A stretch of DNA of 48,035 nucleotides, taken from assembly GCA_039815145.1 (NCBI GenBank), contig JBCBZW010000031.1:1-48035 (forward strand). The letters run 5' to 3'. How positions within the stretch are numbered: position 1 is the first letter of the stretch; every line of letters starts with the position of its first letter. This DNA comes from Pseudomonadota bacterium. GTDB lineage: Bacteria; Pseudomonadota; Gammaproteobacteria; Steroidobacterales; JBCBZW01. Both the position numbers and the translations under genes were made by a program. Below the pieces are notes generated by a model. The model was not told the origin of the DNA. It did not search any database and saw only the letters and a list, made by a program, of their open reading frames with translations. Below are positions 32,268-41,165 of the stretch, piece after piece.

Positions 32268-35186
32268 CTACTCGAGGCCTAGGCGCCGGTACTCAACCTG
32301 GGGCAATGCGGGTACCCAGTCAAAGGCTCGGAACAGTTCGTCGAAGTCGAGGATGCGCGGCACGTAGTAGGCATTCTCTGAGTCATCTAACGTGTCATAC
32401 ACCACCGTCACGACGTGTCGGTGGCCATTGAAGAAGCCTACGTTCCAGTAGTAGGCGGTGCGTGTCGGCAGCGCGATCGACGCCTTTCGCTGCCCCTCAA
32501 GATCCCATAGCTGCGCTGCGCCGTTGAAGGGCAACATGGCGAGCAACCGCGAATCTGACGATAGCACCACGCGCTGCGGCTCGGCACCGAAAGCTAGCAA
32601 CAACGGCGGTGATGGCGAACCGGACGATGGGGCCCAGTCCCACAGGCGGGCATCGTCCTCGCCTAGCGATAGAATTTGTCGACCATCAGGCGTGAGCGTC
32701 GCCTTCTGTATCAAGGGCTGATGGCCCGACGCCAACGCCTTCCTGGGCGCTGTCTCGCCGCCGGCCGCAACTGCTGCGAGATCGTAGATGCGCCATGTCT
32801 CATCACGCGCGCAGGCAAGCAATAACAGATCGTCGCGGAACCGCTGTGATAGCAAATCGCAGGGCTCTACCCGCCACTGAACCTCACCGAAGTCGTCGCC
32901 TCGATCATCCGCCCGGCGCACCACGATCAGCGTCTCGGTTGTGGTCAAAGCGACGTCCGTGCGGTTCGTACCACCCGTGACCGTGACCTCTTCGCTGTCC
33001 AGCACATCCACGGTCACGCCGTCGGGCGGGGTACAATCGAAGCGACAGTCGTCGTTACCGTAGTAGAGATCAGCGCGCTCCCATTCCCCCTGCTCGATGC
33101 CAAGCAGTTCCCTGACGATTTCGCCGGACGCCGACGGTAGGCGAGGTAGATGCCACTCGCGCACATAGCCATGGTGGTTGGTCGTCAGCACCGGGTCGAC
33201 CGGGTGGAACACCGGTAGACCGCCCTCCACCTCGCCGTGGTAACGCCCGGCAGCATCCCAAATCCAGGTCCGCTCCTCCACCTCGTCGCCGCTGGCAATC
33301 CAGCGATCGTTTGGGGACACCACCGCGTGGAAGCCGTGCATCTCCAGGCGCATCTCGTGGCGCCCGTCGCTCCCCGGTTCCAGGGACCACAGGCGAGGAT
33401 GGCGATCCCAGGTGTCGTCGACGGCGAAGCCGCCAGTGGTGATCAGCCCGCCGAGAGCGAAGTAGGCATGGGTGCCGGGGACGCTGGCCACTTGCTCCCC
33501 GTCGCGGGTCATGACCACGGTGTAGCCGTTGCCTGCCTGGGCGTTGGGGTAGTCGCTTGGGCGTTGACCGGTGACCACCAGCTCAGCATCGGGCTGATCG
33601 CCTACGGGACCGGCGCCGACCTGTTCCTGCCGCTTAAACGGATAGGCATCGCGACCGGTAAAGGCGAGGTAGTCTGCGAGCTCCCCGTAGACGGTCATGG
33701 CGAGCATCGTGCCGTCCGCGGACCATACCGCGTCGCGCGCCCCCACCTTGGCGAGGGCGACGCCGTCGGCGTCCATCAACACGGTGCCCCTGGGGTCTTG
33801 CACCGCGAAGCGCTCTCGGGCGGGATCGGCCACCGCGCGCTCCGCGCCCGGTGCCGGCACCAGCTGCTGCAGCTCGCCGGCAGGGGTAAACACGAGGAGC
33901 ACGTCATCACACACTTGAACCGCCTCACCGAACCAGGCGGGGCGCGCATTACCGCTGTCGCCGCGCGGTTCGTATTCCCCGCTGGCGATGTTCCAGATCC
34001 TCGCCTCGGCCGACGTGCGCCGCGGCGCGAGTCTGAAGCCGAGGCCGCCGGGATGGATGTCCATTGCGAACTCAGCCTCATTGCCGCATTGCGCGAGCAG
34101 TGCCTCGCCGCGCGCGTCCACGCCCTCCACCGTCGTCGTCACCGGGTCACTCTCGTTGATCACGAGCAGTCGGCTGCCATCGCCGATGAACCGCGCGCCG
34201 TGGACGGGCTCGGGCAACGCACTGACGCCACCGCCGAAGCGATCCCTGACTTCGATCGTTAGCCTGTCGTCGAACGCGTAGGCCACCATCAACGTCGAGC
34301 CGTCCGGCGAGTAGCGGGCGAAGTCCCAGGCGAGATCCGGGAACTCCGCCAACACTACCGCGGGGCTGCGGACGAACTCCCAGGCGATGTCCTGCACCTT
34401 CGGGTCGTCCTTACCGAAGCGCTCCCGTGCCACGCGCGCCACCTGCACCGCATGGGCGAGGCGCTCGTGATCAAGGTCGTTGCGCACCTCATTGAGGAGG
34501 CTGTTCTTGACAGCACGATCACGCTGGCGCTCCGCCCGATTCTGCGCCAGCACCGCCAGCACGGCGAACACCGATGCTGCTACGAACAGGCTGGAGAGCG
34601 CGGCGATGGCCACATTGCGGATACGCATGGCACGACGAAACTGCAGCACCTCCTCGCCCAGCATGTCGTCCAGGGACACGCCTCCAAGCGTTGCCGACAA
34701 CCTGGCAACCGCCTCCTTGAAGGGCGCGTTTTCGAGTCCCAGCTCGCGCTGCCCTCGCGCCCAGCGCAGATCGAGATACAGCGGCTGGGACTTGTAGCGT
34801 CCGCGCAGGCATTGCGGCAGGCAATCGGTCGCCTCCCAGTCGAAATCACCGGCCGCGTTGTCCCACGCCACGTTGCCGGCGCACACCACGATGAGCATGC
34901 GATCGAGGGGCCGGTTGGCGATCCAGTAAGCCACCTCCGCGGGCACCCACGGCGAGGCTGCGGACTCCGGCGATGCCAGGAGGATCAGGTACTCGGAGGC
35001 ATCCATGGCGCTTTGCACCGCGGCGAGTAGATTGGGGGTCAGTGCCTGACTGTCCAGATCACGGTAGACCCGTCGCGCCCTCAGCTTGTGCCAGGGTTTG
35101 GCGAAGCGTGCCAGGCCGTCGTCCAGCGCCGTGGCGACTGGCAGCTCGCTACTGTGCTTGTAGGAGATGAACGCGTCGTAGCTCAT
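32268..35186 (-). CDS. TIR domain - TM - beta-propeller protein
   Basis: 972 residues from the ATG at 35186, giving MSYDAFISYK, the standard TIR start; a TTG 33 nt upstream is less likely. TIR spans residues about 1-150: YDAFISYKHS, RVYRDLDSQAL, and SPWVPAEVAYW with Glu84 at the place of the NADase catalytic glutamate. A single TM follows at about residues 192-215, then a charged helix, then about 700 residues of WD40-like propeller (for example DFARYSPDGSTLMVAYAF, RIYDLAAV, ATLTPDGRQILSLGEDDARL). Bacterial TIR proteins often consume NAD+ or make signal nucleotides in anti-phage defence; propellers often sense ligands. The gene converges on the caspase operon with a 15-nt gap. Domain calls are firm; NADase activity and defence role are inferred. 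Confidence 0.88.
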   Translation of the reverse strand: MSYDAFISYKHSSELPVATALDDGLARFAKPWHKLRARRVYRDLDSQALTPNLLAAVQSAMDASEYLILLASPESAASPWVPAEVAYWIANRPLDRMLIVVCAGNVAWDNAAGDFDWEATDCLPQCLRGRYKSQPLYLDLRWARGQRELGLENAPFKEAVARLSATLGGVSLDDMLGEEVLQFRRAMRIRNVAIAALSSLFVAASVFAVLAVLAQNRAERQRDRAVKNSLLNEVRNDLDHERLAHAVQVARVARERFGKDDPKVQDIAWEFVRSPAVVLAEFPDLAWDFARYSPDGSTLMVAYAFDDRLTIEVRDRFGGGVSALPEPVHGARFIGDGSRLLVINESDPVTTTVEGVDARGEALLAQCGNEAEFAMDIHPGGLGFRLAPRRTSAEARIWNIASGEYEPRGDSGNARPAWFGEAVQVCDDVLLVFTPAGELQQLVPAPGAERAVADPARERFAVQDPRGTVLMDADGVALAKVGARDAVWSADGTMLAMTVYGELADYLAFTGRDAYPFKRQEQVGAGPVGDQPDAELVVTGQRPSDYPNAQAGNGYTVVMTRDGEQVASVPGTHAYFALGGLITTGGFAVDDTWDRHPRLWSLEPGSDGRHEMRLEMHGFHAVVSPNDRWIASGDEVEERTWIWDAAGRYHGEVEGGLPVFHPVDPVLTTNHHGYVREWHLPRLPSASGEIVRELLGIEQGEWERADLYYGNDDCRFDCTPPDGVTVDVLDSEEVTVTGGTNRTDVALTTTETLIVVRRADDRGDDFGEVQWRVEPCDLLSQRFRDDLLLLACARDETWRIYDLAAVAAGGETAPRKALASGHQPLIQKATLTPDGRQILSLGEDDARLWDWAPSSGSPSPPLLLAFGAEPQRVVLSSDSRLLAMLPFNGAAQLWDLEGQRKASIALPTRTAYYWNVGFFNGHRHVVTVVYDTLDDSENAYYVPRILDFDELFRAFDWVPALPQVEYRRLGLE

Positions 35187-35596
35187 CGACGTGCCGCCAG
35201 CGCGCGGCTGGAAAAACAACTTGGTGGGGGCCGCAGTCCGATAAACAGAGTCATTGCGTTTCCATCGACGTTATCACCGTAGGCGCGTACCCCTTCCCGG
35301 ACGGGGCAGCCGCAACAGAATATAGTAAGCCAACGCTGGGAGTGCCGTTTCAGGGCAGACGCTGCTCTCCACGGCTTGCAGCCCAGTCACCGGCCAAGTG
35401 CGCGAGCGATCCCCTGTATCAGCCGGGCGGAGGCACCCTCCGTCGATCGCGGCCCAATCAAGATGTACTCACTTGCGTTCGGCGCCACCAGCGGTAGGGT
35501 GTTCCCCTTCGACCTGCGATAGCTCGGCGCGACAGCGATGCGGCCCATACAGCACTCGATCAGCGCCCCCCGACACACGCCGCGATCCAAACCGTA
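35187..35596. other. Intergenic region upstream of the TIR gene
   Basis: About 400 bases, with the TIR promoter presumably in the AT-richer part at 35235-35340. A minus-strand frame at 35387-35590 could encode a 67-residue protein (APSYRRSKGNTLPLV, then SEYILIGPRS), but I recognise no family and do not call it a gene. Confidence 0.3.
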
Positions 35597-35812
35597 GCGC
35601 CCACGCGAACACTCACGGTAGTCGGGTTAAGGTCAGTGCGGCGATAGCTCGTCGCCCAAGCCTGAGCAAGCGCGTCGTGTCAGACACCAACCCGCTGTTG
35701 GGCGGCCAGTACGCCGAAGACTCCTGTCCCAGTATTGGCAGCGCAAGCCAATGCTCATCCGGCGGGCCTTGCCCGGATGGGCCAGTCCCCTTGAACCGAG
35801 AAGCGGGCCCCG
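35597..35812 (+). pseudogene. Frameshifted duplicate of the roxA 5' end and its upstream DNA
   Basis: From CGTAGCGCCC at about 35597 the sequence closely matches the DNA that starts near 26381, through the roxA GTG start (here GTG at 35677) and its first 45 or so codons. The copied protein text starts SDTNPLLGGQYAED against SHTNPLLGGQHAEG. A one-base deletion near 35719 then shifts the frame, and similarity fades by about 35812. The copy includes about 80 bases upstream of the start codon. It cannot make RoxA. Confidence 0.85.
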
Positions 35813-36026
35813 GTGATCGCAGTCGCTCGCTGACGCACGCTCATCGATCGCCAGGGGGACGCTTCGAGTTCTGTTATACCGAACGGTGTCATCAGGCACT
35901 TGCCGATGGATGGCAGATCAGGTCTACTTTTGCGCACCGAGTCAACTAGCCGCTTAGCCCTGGAAGCCGCTTTATCGTGGCGTCCAAGACGCCGGGCCTA
36001 ACTTCCAGCAACGAGAACCCACGCCG
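35813..36026. other. Spacer between the roxA fragment and the lipoprotein gene
   Basis: No gene recognised. The plus frame that runs through the fragment ends at about 35949 with text (FEFCYTERCHQALADGWQI) that does not match RoxA, so another decayed sequence may be joined here. The lipoprotein promoter is presumably in this stretch. Confidence 0.3.
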
Positions 36027-36731
36027 ATGAATTCCCGTTTCGTTTCGCCCTACTCCCTGCTGTTGGCCTGCCTGCTGTCGACGAATGCCCTGCTGCTGCA
36101 AGGCTGCACCATCAACGCGGTCTTGCCACAGGAAGCGTTCACGCCCGAGCCAGGCGCCCCGGCCGGCTACCTGGTAGGCAGTATCGGCGTGCAGACCGAG
36201 GGAGAGTACGTCTCCCGCAACGACTTCAGCTACATCGACTATCGTCAAATCGGTTCAGAGGATGGCGCGACACTGCGCTTCGCCCAGGGAATGTTCCGCA
36301 CGGAGCCCGACTACGAAACGGAACAGACCAAGGGCGTGGTGTTCGCGCTGCCGCTTACACCGGGCGAGTACGAGCTCTACCGCATCCGCTTCTACTACAA
36401 CAACGGCAGTGTCGAGAAAACCCACGTTTCCGACGAGTTCTCCATCCCGTTCGAGATCCGGCCCGATGAGGTGCTGTACCTCGGGGAACTGCTCAGCTAC
36501 GGCGCCTGGGGCAAGAACATCTTCGGCATCGCAGTGGCCGACGGCGGCTTCTTCGTCCTGCGCGACCAGCGCACCCGTGACCTGCCGCTGATCGAGTCGC
36601 GGCATTCGGAGGTCGCCGGCCCGCCGATGCGCGCCGCCGACTTCGCCGCGTACGCACCGCCGCTGATCTTTTCCGGCGAGGCGTTCGATGCCGAGACCGT
36701 GGCCGATGGTACGGCGGGCGATCCTCCGTGA
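36027..36731 (+). CDS. Predicted lipoprotein of unknown function
   Basis: 234 residues. Residues 1-27 form a lipoprotein signal peptide with lipobox LLQGC and Cys27 as the lipidated residue, so the mature protein is anchored in the envelope. The rest is a beta-rich domain (GYLVGSIGVQTEG, VVFALPLTPGEYELYRIRF, IPFEIRPDEVLYLGEL), a layout common in small lipoproteins that carry a carboxypeptidase-regulatory-like or other beta-sandwich fold. No catalytic motif is seen. It is convergent with the DUF3857 gene. Confidence 0.75.
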   Translation: MNSRFVSPYSLLLACLLSTNALLLQGCTINAVLPQEAFTPEPGAPAGYLVGSIGVQTEGEYVSRNDFSYIDYRQIGSEDGATLRFAQGMFRTEPDYETEQTKGVVFALPLTPGEYELYRIRFYYNNGSVEKTHVSDEFSIPFEIRPDEVLYLGELLSYGAWGKNIFGIAVADGGFFVLRDQRTRDLPLIESRHSEVAGPPMRAADFAAYAPPLIFSGEAFDAETVADGTAGDPP

Positions 36732-36736
36732 CGGAC

Positions 36737-36772
36737 AAAAAGATCAGGTCCCCCATCCGCTGATACTGATCT
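36737..36772 (-). terminator. Intrinsic terminator for the transglutaminase operon
   Basis: Read on the minus strand, AGATCAG (from 36772) and CTGATCT (ending 36741) form a 7-bp stem with an 18-nt loop, directly followed by a run of five T. It lies about 50 nt past the stop of the DUF3857 gene. The stem is AT-rich and the loop long, so its strength is uncertain. A second small hairpin (GAGCCA/TGGCTC at 36784-36802) lies between. Confidence 0.5.
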
Positions 36773-36822
36773 GCTCCGGGGAAGAGCCACCTAGCCTGGC
36801 TCGGTAGCGTCCCCTGCACGCC

Positions 36823-38763
36823 CTATTGCCGTGACTTGGCGTACACGCGCAGCTTGGCCTGTTTGTAAAACAGATTCATGAACTCACGAAAGGACTCCAT
36901 CTCCTGCACGGCCAGCTCGCGAGCCGGTACGTAGAGGGTGGAGGTGAATTCGATGTGGTCATCGTGCTGTTCCACCGACTGCTTAAAGCTGCCGAAGCGA
37001 TGCTGCAGGTCCAGCACGGGACCGGCGAAGCGATGGCGCCAGCTGCCGCCGTAGTCGAGACGGTAGCGGGCGGTCACCTGCAGGCCGGGAAAGGAGGTCC
37101 CGTAGGACTCCTGCTCGGGGTACACGCTGGCCAACTCGCTCCTGATCCACACGCTGGGCTCGGTGTAGAAGATGTCTTCCCCGGTCGCCACCAGTTCCTC
37201 GAAGTGGTTCTCTGAGCTCACCACAAGGGTCGGCGACAGATCGCCGAGGCCTTCGAAGGTGAAGGTGGGTTCGCCCATGGAAGAGACCACATCGGCGTAG
37301 CTCTCTTCCGCGTGCCGCTGCCGCTCCTTCACGTCCATCGGCGCGTAGCCCGCGCGCATGAGCCCGGCGTACTCGCCAAGATAGCGCCGCACCTGACGTT
37401 CGTGCTGGCCACCCTTCTCATCGAAGCGCAGCTCCGTATCCACCTCCAGGCGCCAGCGATAGGTGCTCGCGGGCAATAGCTGCAGCTGCGCACCCGGAAG
37501 CAGTGGCAGGGCCATCGCCCCCTGGACGGATGCCGTCAGGTGCTCGGGGTCCGTGTAGGCGTCGGTCGGATCCACACACCGCACCTCGCCGCGCAGACGC
37601 GCGCAGACGATCATATGGTCGAAGTAGTGCATGCCGGCCAGGGGAGCGCTGGTCAATTTGCTGCGCTCGGTGCTGACCAGTACCGGCCAAGCCCGCGTGC
37701 CCGCTTCCTGCAACAGGGCGACCAACAGAGCGGACTTGTCCTTGCAATCTCCGTAGCGGCTGGTGGCCGTGTCGTCAACGGCATGGGGCGTGATCAGGTT
37801 GCCCGCCGTCGACCGACTGACGTAGCGCACACCGCGCGCAACGTGATCGAACAGGGCCGCGAAGGCCTCCTCCTCGCCATCGCTCTCGCTGGTCAGCGAA
37901 CGCGCCAGGGGCCCGATCTGCTCCCGCTGGGTCAGGGCCGAATCGAAGGCATCGCGTGCACGCTTGACCACGTCTGACCAGTCCTGGGCCACGGTGATGA
38001 CGAACGCGGGTAGTTCGTCGTACCAGTCCACGCCCGCCTCGATCACCGGCGCCGGAATGTCCTCCCCCCGGCAGGCGACGCTGCGCATCCCCTCCTCGCA
38101 ACTCAAAAAGGGCAGATCTCGGGTCCATTGCACCGCGAGATCAGGCGCCCAGGCCGCACTGACCTCCAGCCGATGGCGCGGATACTCGCTCTGCAGAAAG
38201 ACATCCTCCGACCACAGGTGCTCGGAGGACCTCAGGTCGGTCACCAGGACGTAGTCGATGACAGTGAGCGACCCCTCCTGCAGGGCCGGATACAGGAGAC
38301 TGACGATCTTGCTGTCCGTGTACACCTGGTAATCATCGGGGTAGTCGTCGACCTCGAGATCCTTCTCCGTGAGCCAGCGAACGCTGCCATCGGGCGAGAC
38401 GCTCGCGGCCTGTCGGATCTCGAGGCGATCGGAGAAACCATCGAACACAATGCTGTGGTCAGCCTCAGCCTGGATAGCTTCCTGGGAGCCGAAACGCACC
38501 ACGCGGCGGACCCGCGTCTCCACCGAGTCCTCACCGATCTGATAGTGGACGCGAACGAGTAGCTGATCGACCCCGGAGGAAGGCGCAGTCTCAGCACTGA
38601 GCTTGCGTGCCTCCCGGATGATGCCGTCGGATTCGGTCTGGGCGAGTTGCACGCGCTCCACGTCCTGCGCGCGGGGAACGGACGTGAGCGCGAGCAGCAG
38701 TAACACGCCGACAGCCCAGGCGTTCGCAAACATCGTTCGACCGGCGTTCAAGGGCGATCCCAT
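36823..38763 (-). CDS. DUF3857 and transglutaminase-like protein
   Basis: 646 residues with a hydrophobic signal segment at about 11-32 (FANAWAVGVLLLLALTSVPRA); the ATG at 38733 would also give a good signal peptide. A DUF3857 domain (about 65-225: IVFDGFSDRLEIRQA, LQEGSLTVIDYVL) precedes a transglutaminase-like domain with Cys340 in YGDCKDKSALLVALL, His383 in YFDHMIVC and Asp398 in CVDPTDAY, a complete Cys-His-Asp triad. The C-terminal part is a beta-rich DUF3858-like region. Such proteins are exported to the periplasm and likely hydrolyse or cross-link peptides, but substrates are unknown. Its first 16 bases overlap the end of the membrane-protein gene upstream, so the two are translationally coupled. 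Confidence 0.88.
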   Translation of the reverse strand: MGSPLNAGRTMFANAWAVGVLLLLALTSVPRAQDVERVQLAQTESDGIIREARKLSAETAPSSGVDQLLVRVHYQIGEDSVETRVRRVVRFGSQEAIQAEADHSIVFDGFSDRLEIRQAASVSPDGSVRWLTEKDLEVDDYPDDYQVYTDSKIVSLLYPALQEGSLTVIDYVLVTDLRSSEHLWSEDVFLQSEYPRHRLEVSAAWAPDLAVQWTRDLPFLSCEEGMRSVACRGEDIPAPVIEAGVDWYDELPAFVITVAQDWSDVVKRARDAFDSALTQREQIGPLARSLTSESDGEEEAFAALFDHVARGVRYVSRSTAGNLITPHAVDDTATSRYGDCKDKSALLVALLQEAGTRAWPVLVSTERSKLTSAPLAGMHYFDHMIVCARLRGEVRCVDPTDAYTDPEHLTASVQGAMALPLLPGAQLQLLPASTYRWRLEVDTELRFDEKGGQHERQVRRYLGEYAGLMRAGYAPMDVKERQRHAEESYADVVSSMGEPTFTFEGLGDLSPTLVVSSENHFEELVATGEDIFYTEPSVWIRSELASVYPEQESYGTSFPGLQVTARYRLDYGGSWRHRFAGPVLDLQHRFGSFKQSVEQHDDHIEFTSTLYVPARELAVQEMESFREFMNLFYKQAKLRVYAKSRQ

Positions 38764-39869
38764 CCGCTGACCAGCGCCACCAAGTTATCGCGAAGGGTCG
38801 GAAAGGAGATCTTGGCGGCCGTCGTCTCGGCGTAAAACTCCAGCACCTGCCCCTCACCGCCGATGACCGAGGCGACCAGCACCCATGGATCCCCCATCGA
38901 CCTCCCCTCGCAAACCACCGTCGCAATTACACTCACCTCGTCCTTTGCAATCCGCCTCGTCTCCTCGCACTCGCGAACGGAGGTCAGGGCGTAGTCGTGG
39001 GCATTCTGCACATGGTAGTCGATCACTTCGTCCACACTCAGCTCACCGCTGTAGTCAAAGACGTAGAGCGACGTCAGGGCAGGACCGGCGAACTCCACCT
39101 CCGCCTCCTCGTCGGCGAGAAACCCCTGTTGCACGAGGGACCAGTTCCCGTCCGTAATCGGGATGGCGAAACGCCCCTCAGGATCCTCGTAGGTGCTCCC
39201 CGCCACCAGTGGCGTGCTGTTGGCCCCGGTCAGGATCGCAAGACCAAGCCCCAGCCAGAACACCAGCCCGATGGGCACGGTCAGCCACTCGAACACGCCG
39301 AGACCAGACTTCTTCCGCCGCCACCGAACGAGTCCCTCGGGAAGGGCGCGCTTGGTGCCGTTCACCACGGCGCTCATACCGGTCGCCCCGGCAGCGATGG
39401 CCGCCACGATGGCGACGTACATCCACATCGGCAGTTCGATGCGGCTGCTCACCGCGGCACCTATGGACGCCACAAACATCCAGAAGACGATGAAGCCGCG
39501 CACGTTGTCTCGCCCGTCTACGCCGTGCTCGCGGCCGAGGTCTGCGTAGGGCTCCATGAATCGAGGCACGGCGATAGCGTAGACGAGGGGCCCACCGATG
39601 GGCATCAGAAACCAAAGGATGGCGCGGCGAGGCTCGCGGCCAAGGGCCCCCATCTCCCGCGCCCGGGCGTAGAGCCAGAAGGGAAAGTAGGCGCCGAAGG
39701 TCAGGAAGAGGACCAGGAAGTCAATCCACCAGGAACGGGGAGCCTGCCACTTCGGCGGCTCCTTCGTTTCGGTGCCGGTGTCGGCATCCGCGGCTGCCAC
39801 GGACTTGGCAGCTTCGTCCAAGGCTGGCGCGCCATCCTGCGGCACGCTGTCGTCGCTGTGTTCACTCAT
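38748..39869 (-). CDS. Multi-pass membrane protein with DUF4234-like N-terminal part
   Basis: 373 residues from the ATG at 39869 (GAGAAG upstream); an in-frame GTG at 39896 is less likely. After an acidic soluble start come TM segments at about residues 49-66, 82-102, 123-141, 148-168 and 205-225. The first resembles DUF4234 (FLTFGAYFPFWLYARAREM). The last 140 residues form a soluble domain (YEDPEGRFAIPITDGNWSL, then VDEVIDYHVQNAHDY). This looks like the extracytoplasmic beta domain found with peptidase- or PsbP-like lipoproteins. It overlaps the transglutaminase-like gene and probably works with it. Function is unknown. Confidence 0.8.
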   Translation of the reverse strand: MSEHSDDSVPQDGAPALDEAAKSVAAADADTGTETKEPPKWQAPRSWWIDFLVLFLTFGAYFPFWLYARAREMGALGREPRRAILWFLMPIGGPLVYAIAVPRFMEPYADLGREHGVDGRDNVRGFIVFWMFVASIGAAVSSRIELPMWMYVAIVAAIAAGATGMSAVVNGTKRALPEGLVRWRRKKSGLGVFEWLTVPIGLVFWLGLGLAILTGANSTPLVAGSTYEDPEGRFAIPITDGNWSLVQQGFLADEEAEVEFAGPALTSLYVFDYSGELSVDEVIDYHVQNAHDYALTSVRECEETRRIAKDEVSVIATVVCEGRSMGDPWVLVASVIGGEGQVLEFYAETTAAKISFPTLRDNLVALVSGWDRP

Positions 39870-40476
39870 GACGTGACTTCTCGAAGGCCAGACCAAATCG
39901 CCCTATCGCTTGCAGATCGTCTCCTCGTCATCGCTAACGAATGGCGACCTCAGCGTCCTGCCGCCCGGCCCGTTAGCGGAGAAAACAGGCTCCGGTAATC
40001 TACCCCATCCTGGACAGCGAACCGAAAGCAAAAGAGGGATAGAGGCTATCGGCCAAGTATGCTCGGGCGCCTACGAACCCGCTTGCGCTCCCCACCTTCA
40101 CATCCACAGCCGCTACCGCCACGTCTTACACATAAGACAAGCTGCGCTCCTCTCACCCGACTTCGCCCAGTGCTCCAATGTCACGCCGCCTCGTGACGAA
40201 CGAGACCTGGCGACGGCCATTTCCGGTCACTCGCATATCCTTGACCGGCAGCCCCCGACAAGCCGCTACACGGGCGGCCCTCAGAGTCACCCCATCGCCA
40301 CGCAACTCCCGGGCTCCCGCACCCAATTCACCCGCTGGCGCATACCCGCTGGCGCGCGGCACCGGACTGATCGGTCAGCCGAAGGCTTGGCGTCCGCGAT
40401 GGTAGGCTTATAGCCGAACAGCTCTTGTAGGTGGTCACTTGACGAAAAGTAAGGAGAGTTCGCAGGAAACGCGGGT
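39870..40476. other. 607-bp gap between the DUF4234-like gene and the phospholipase gene
   Basis: The gap holds several overlapping small frames (for example plus 39910-40413 and minus 40153-40362), none with a recognisable domain or plausible ribosome site. The DUF4234-like operon promoter should be near 39880-39990. No repeats or RNA gene seen. Confidence 0.4.
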
Positions 40477-41055
40477 CTAGAGGCCGGGCACACACGCCGG
40501 ATAGCCGAACCCCCAGCGCCACGGCAGCCCCGTGCACGGCCCGCCACCGAGTCGCACCGCATTGAACATCGCTTCGGCGATGGCCGCATAGGCGCGATCG
40601 ACGCTGGTCGCATCGACACCGTACGCCTCGGCCAGCTCCGTGCGACGGGTGAAGCCTTCCGCGATCACGCAGTAACGGAGCGCATCATCGGCTGCCAGCC
40701 GGGCGTCGAAACTCTGCGCTGCTTCGGTCGCCCGCCCGGCCTCGTGATAGGCACGGTCATGCGCGACACAGCAGCGCTCCCACGGTGGCCGTCCTTCGTG
40801 AGTCGCCTCGAAATCGGGAAAGACATCGGCCGCCACGCGCCATGCCGTGGAGAGCCCGCCGCTGCAGCCATCGGTCGTGAATGGTGCGAGCGTCGCGTCG
40901 GGGGCGGCGATCCGCGACATCAGCGACTGATGGCCAGGTAGCTCGAGGGTGCGCTGGATCGAGGTGGTGATGCTCAATTGTGCCGGGGCTGCTGAGGTCA
41001 TCATCAGCAGTGCCGCCGCTACGACGCCGCGAACTGTTGTCCTGGCGCTACGCAT
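40477..41055 (-). CDS. Secreted phospholipase A2-like protein
   Basis: 192 residues from the ATG at 41055, which yields a signal peptide (about 1-26, ending APAQ); an upstream in-frame start at 41148 would bury it. The phospholipase A2 core is visible: DGCSGG (63-68) in the calcium-loop position, then PPWERCCVAHDRAYHEAG with the catalytic pair His99-Asp100 and paired cysteines at 95 and 96. A later helix with DDALRYC supplies another cysteine. Such enzymes release fatty acids from phospholipids, usually outside the cell. The true calcium loop (YGCYCG) of animal enzymes is absent, as in other bacterial members. It is followed upstream on the same strand by the NHL gene but separated by a gap of about 110 bases. 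Confidence 0.8.
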   Translation of the reverse strand: MRSARTTVRGVVAAALLMMTSAAPAQLSITTSIQRTLELPGHQSLMSRIAAPDATLAPFTTDGCSGGLSTAWRVAADVFPDFEATHEGRPPWERCCVAHDRAYHEAGRATEAAQSFDARLAADDALRYCVIAEGFTRRTELAEAYGVDATSVDRAYAAIAEAMFNAVRLGGGPCTGLPWRWGFGYPACVPGL

Positions 41056-41165
41056 GGTGCCGAGCGATAGACATCTGATTTGCCGACAGCTCAGGTGCAA
41101 CATATCTGCGGCCATGTATCGAACGCCCCGCGGAAGCATAGCCAGCACACGCGTTACTGGTGGAG

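Noticed and set aside
33237-34262. 341-codon plus-strand frame within the TIR gene
   Set aside because: Antisense shadow of the propeller repeats.
35387-35590. 67-codon minus-strand frame as a new small gene
   Set aside because: No recognisable family or ribosome site; left as a note only.
39910-40413. 167-codon plus-strand frame in the 39870-40476 gap
   Set aside because: No ribosome site, signal or domain; composition like noise in GC-rich DNA.
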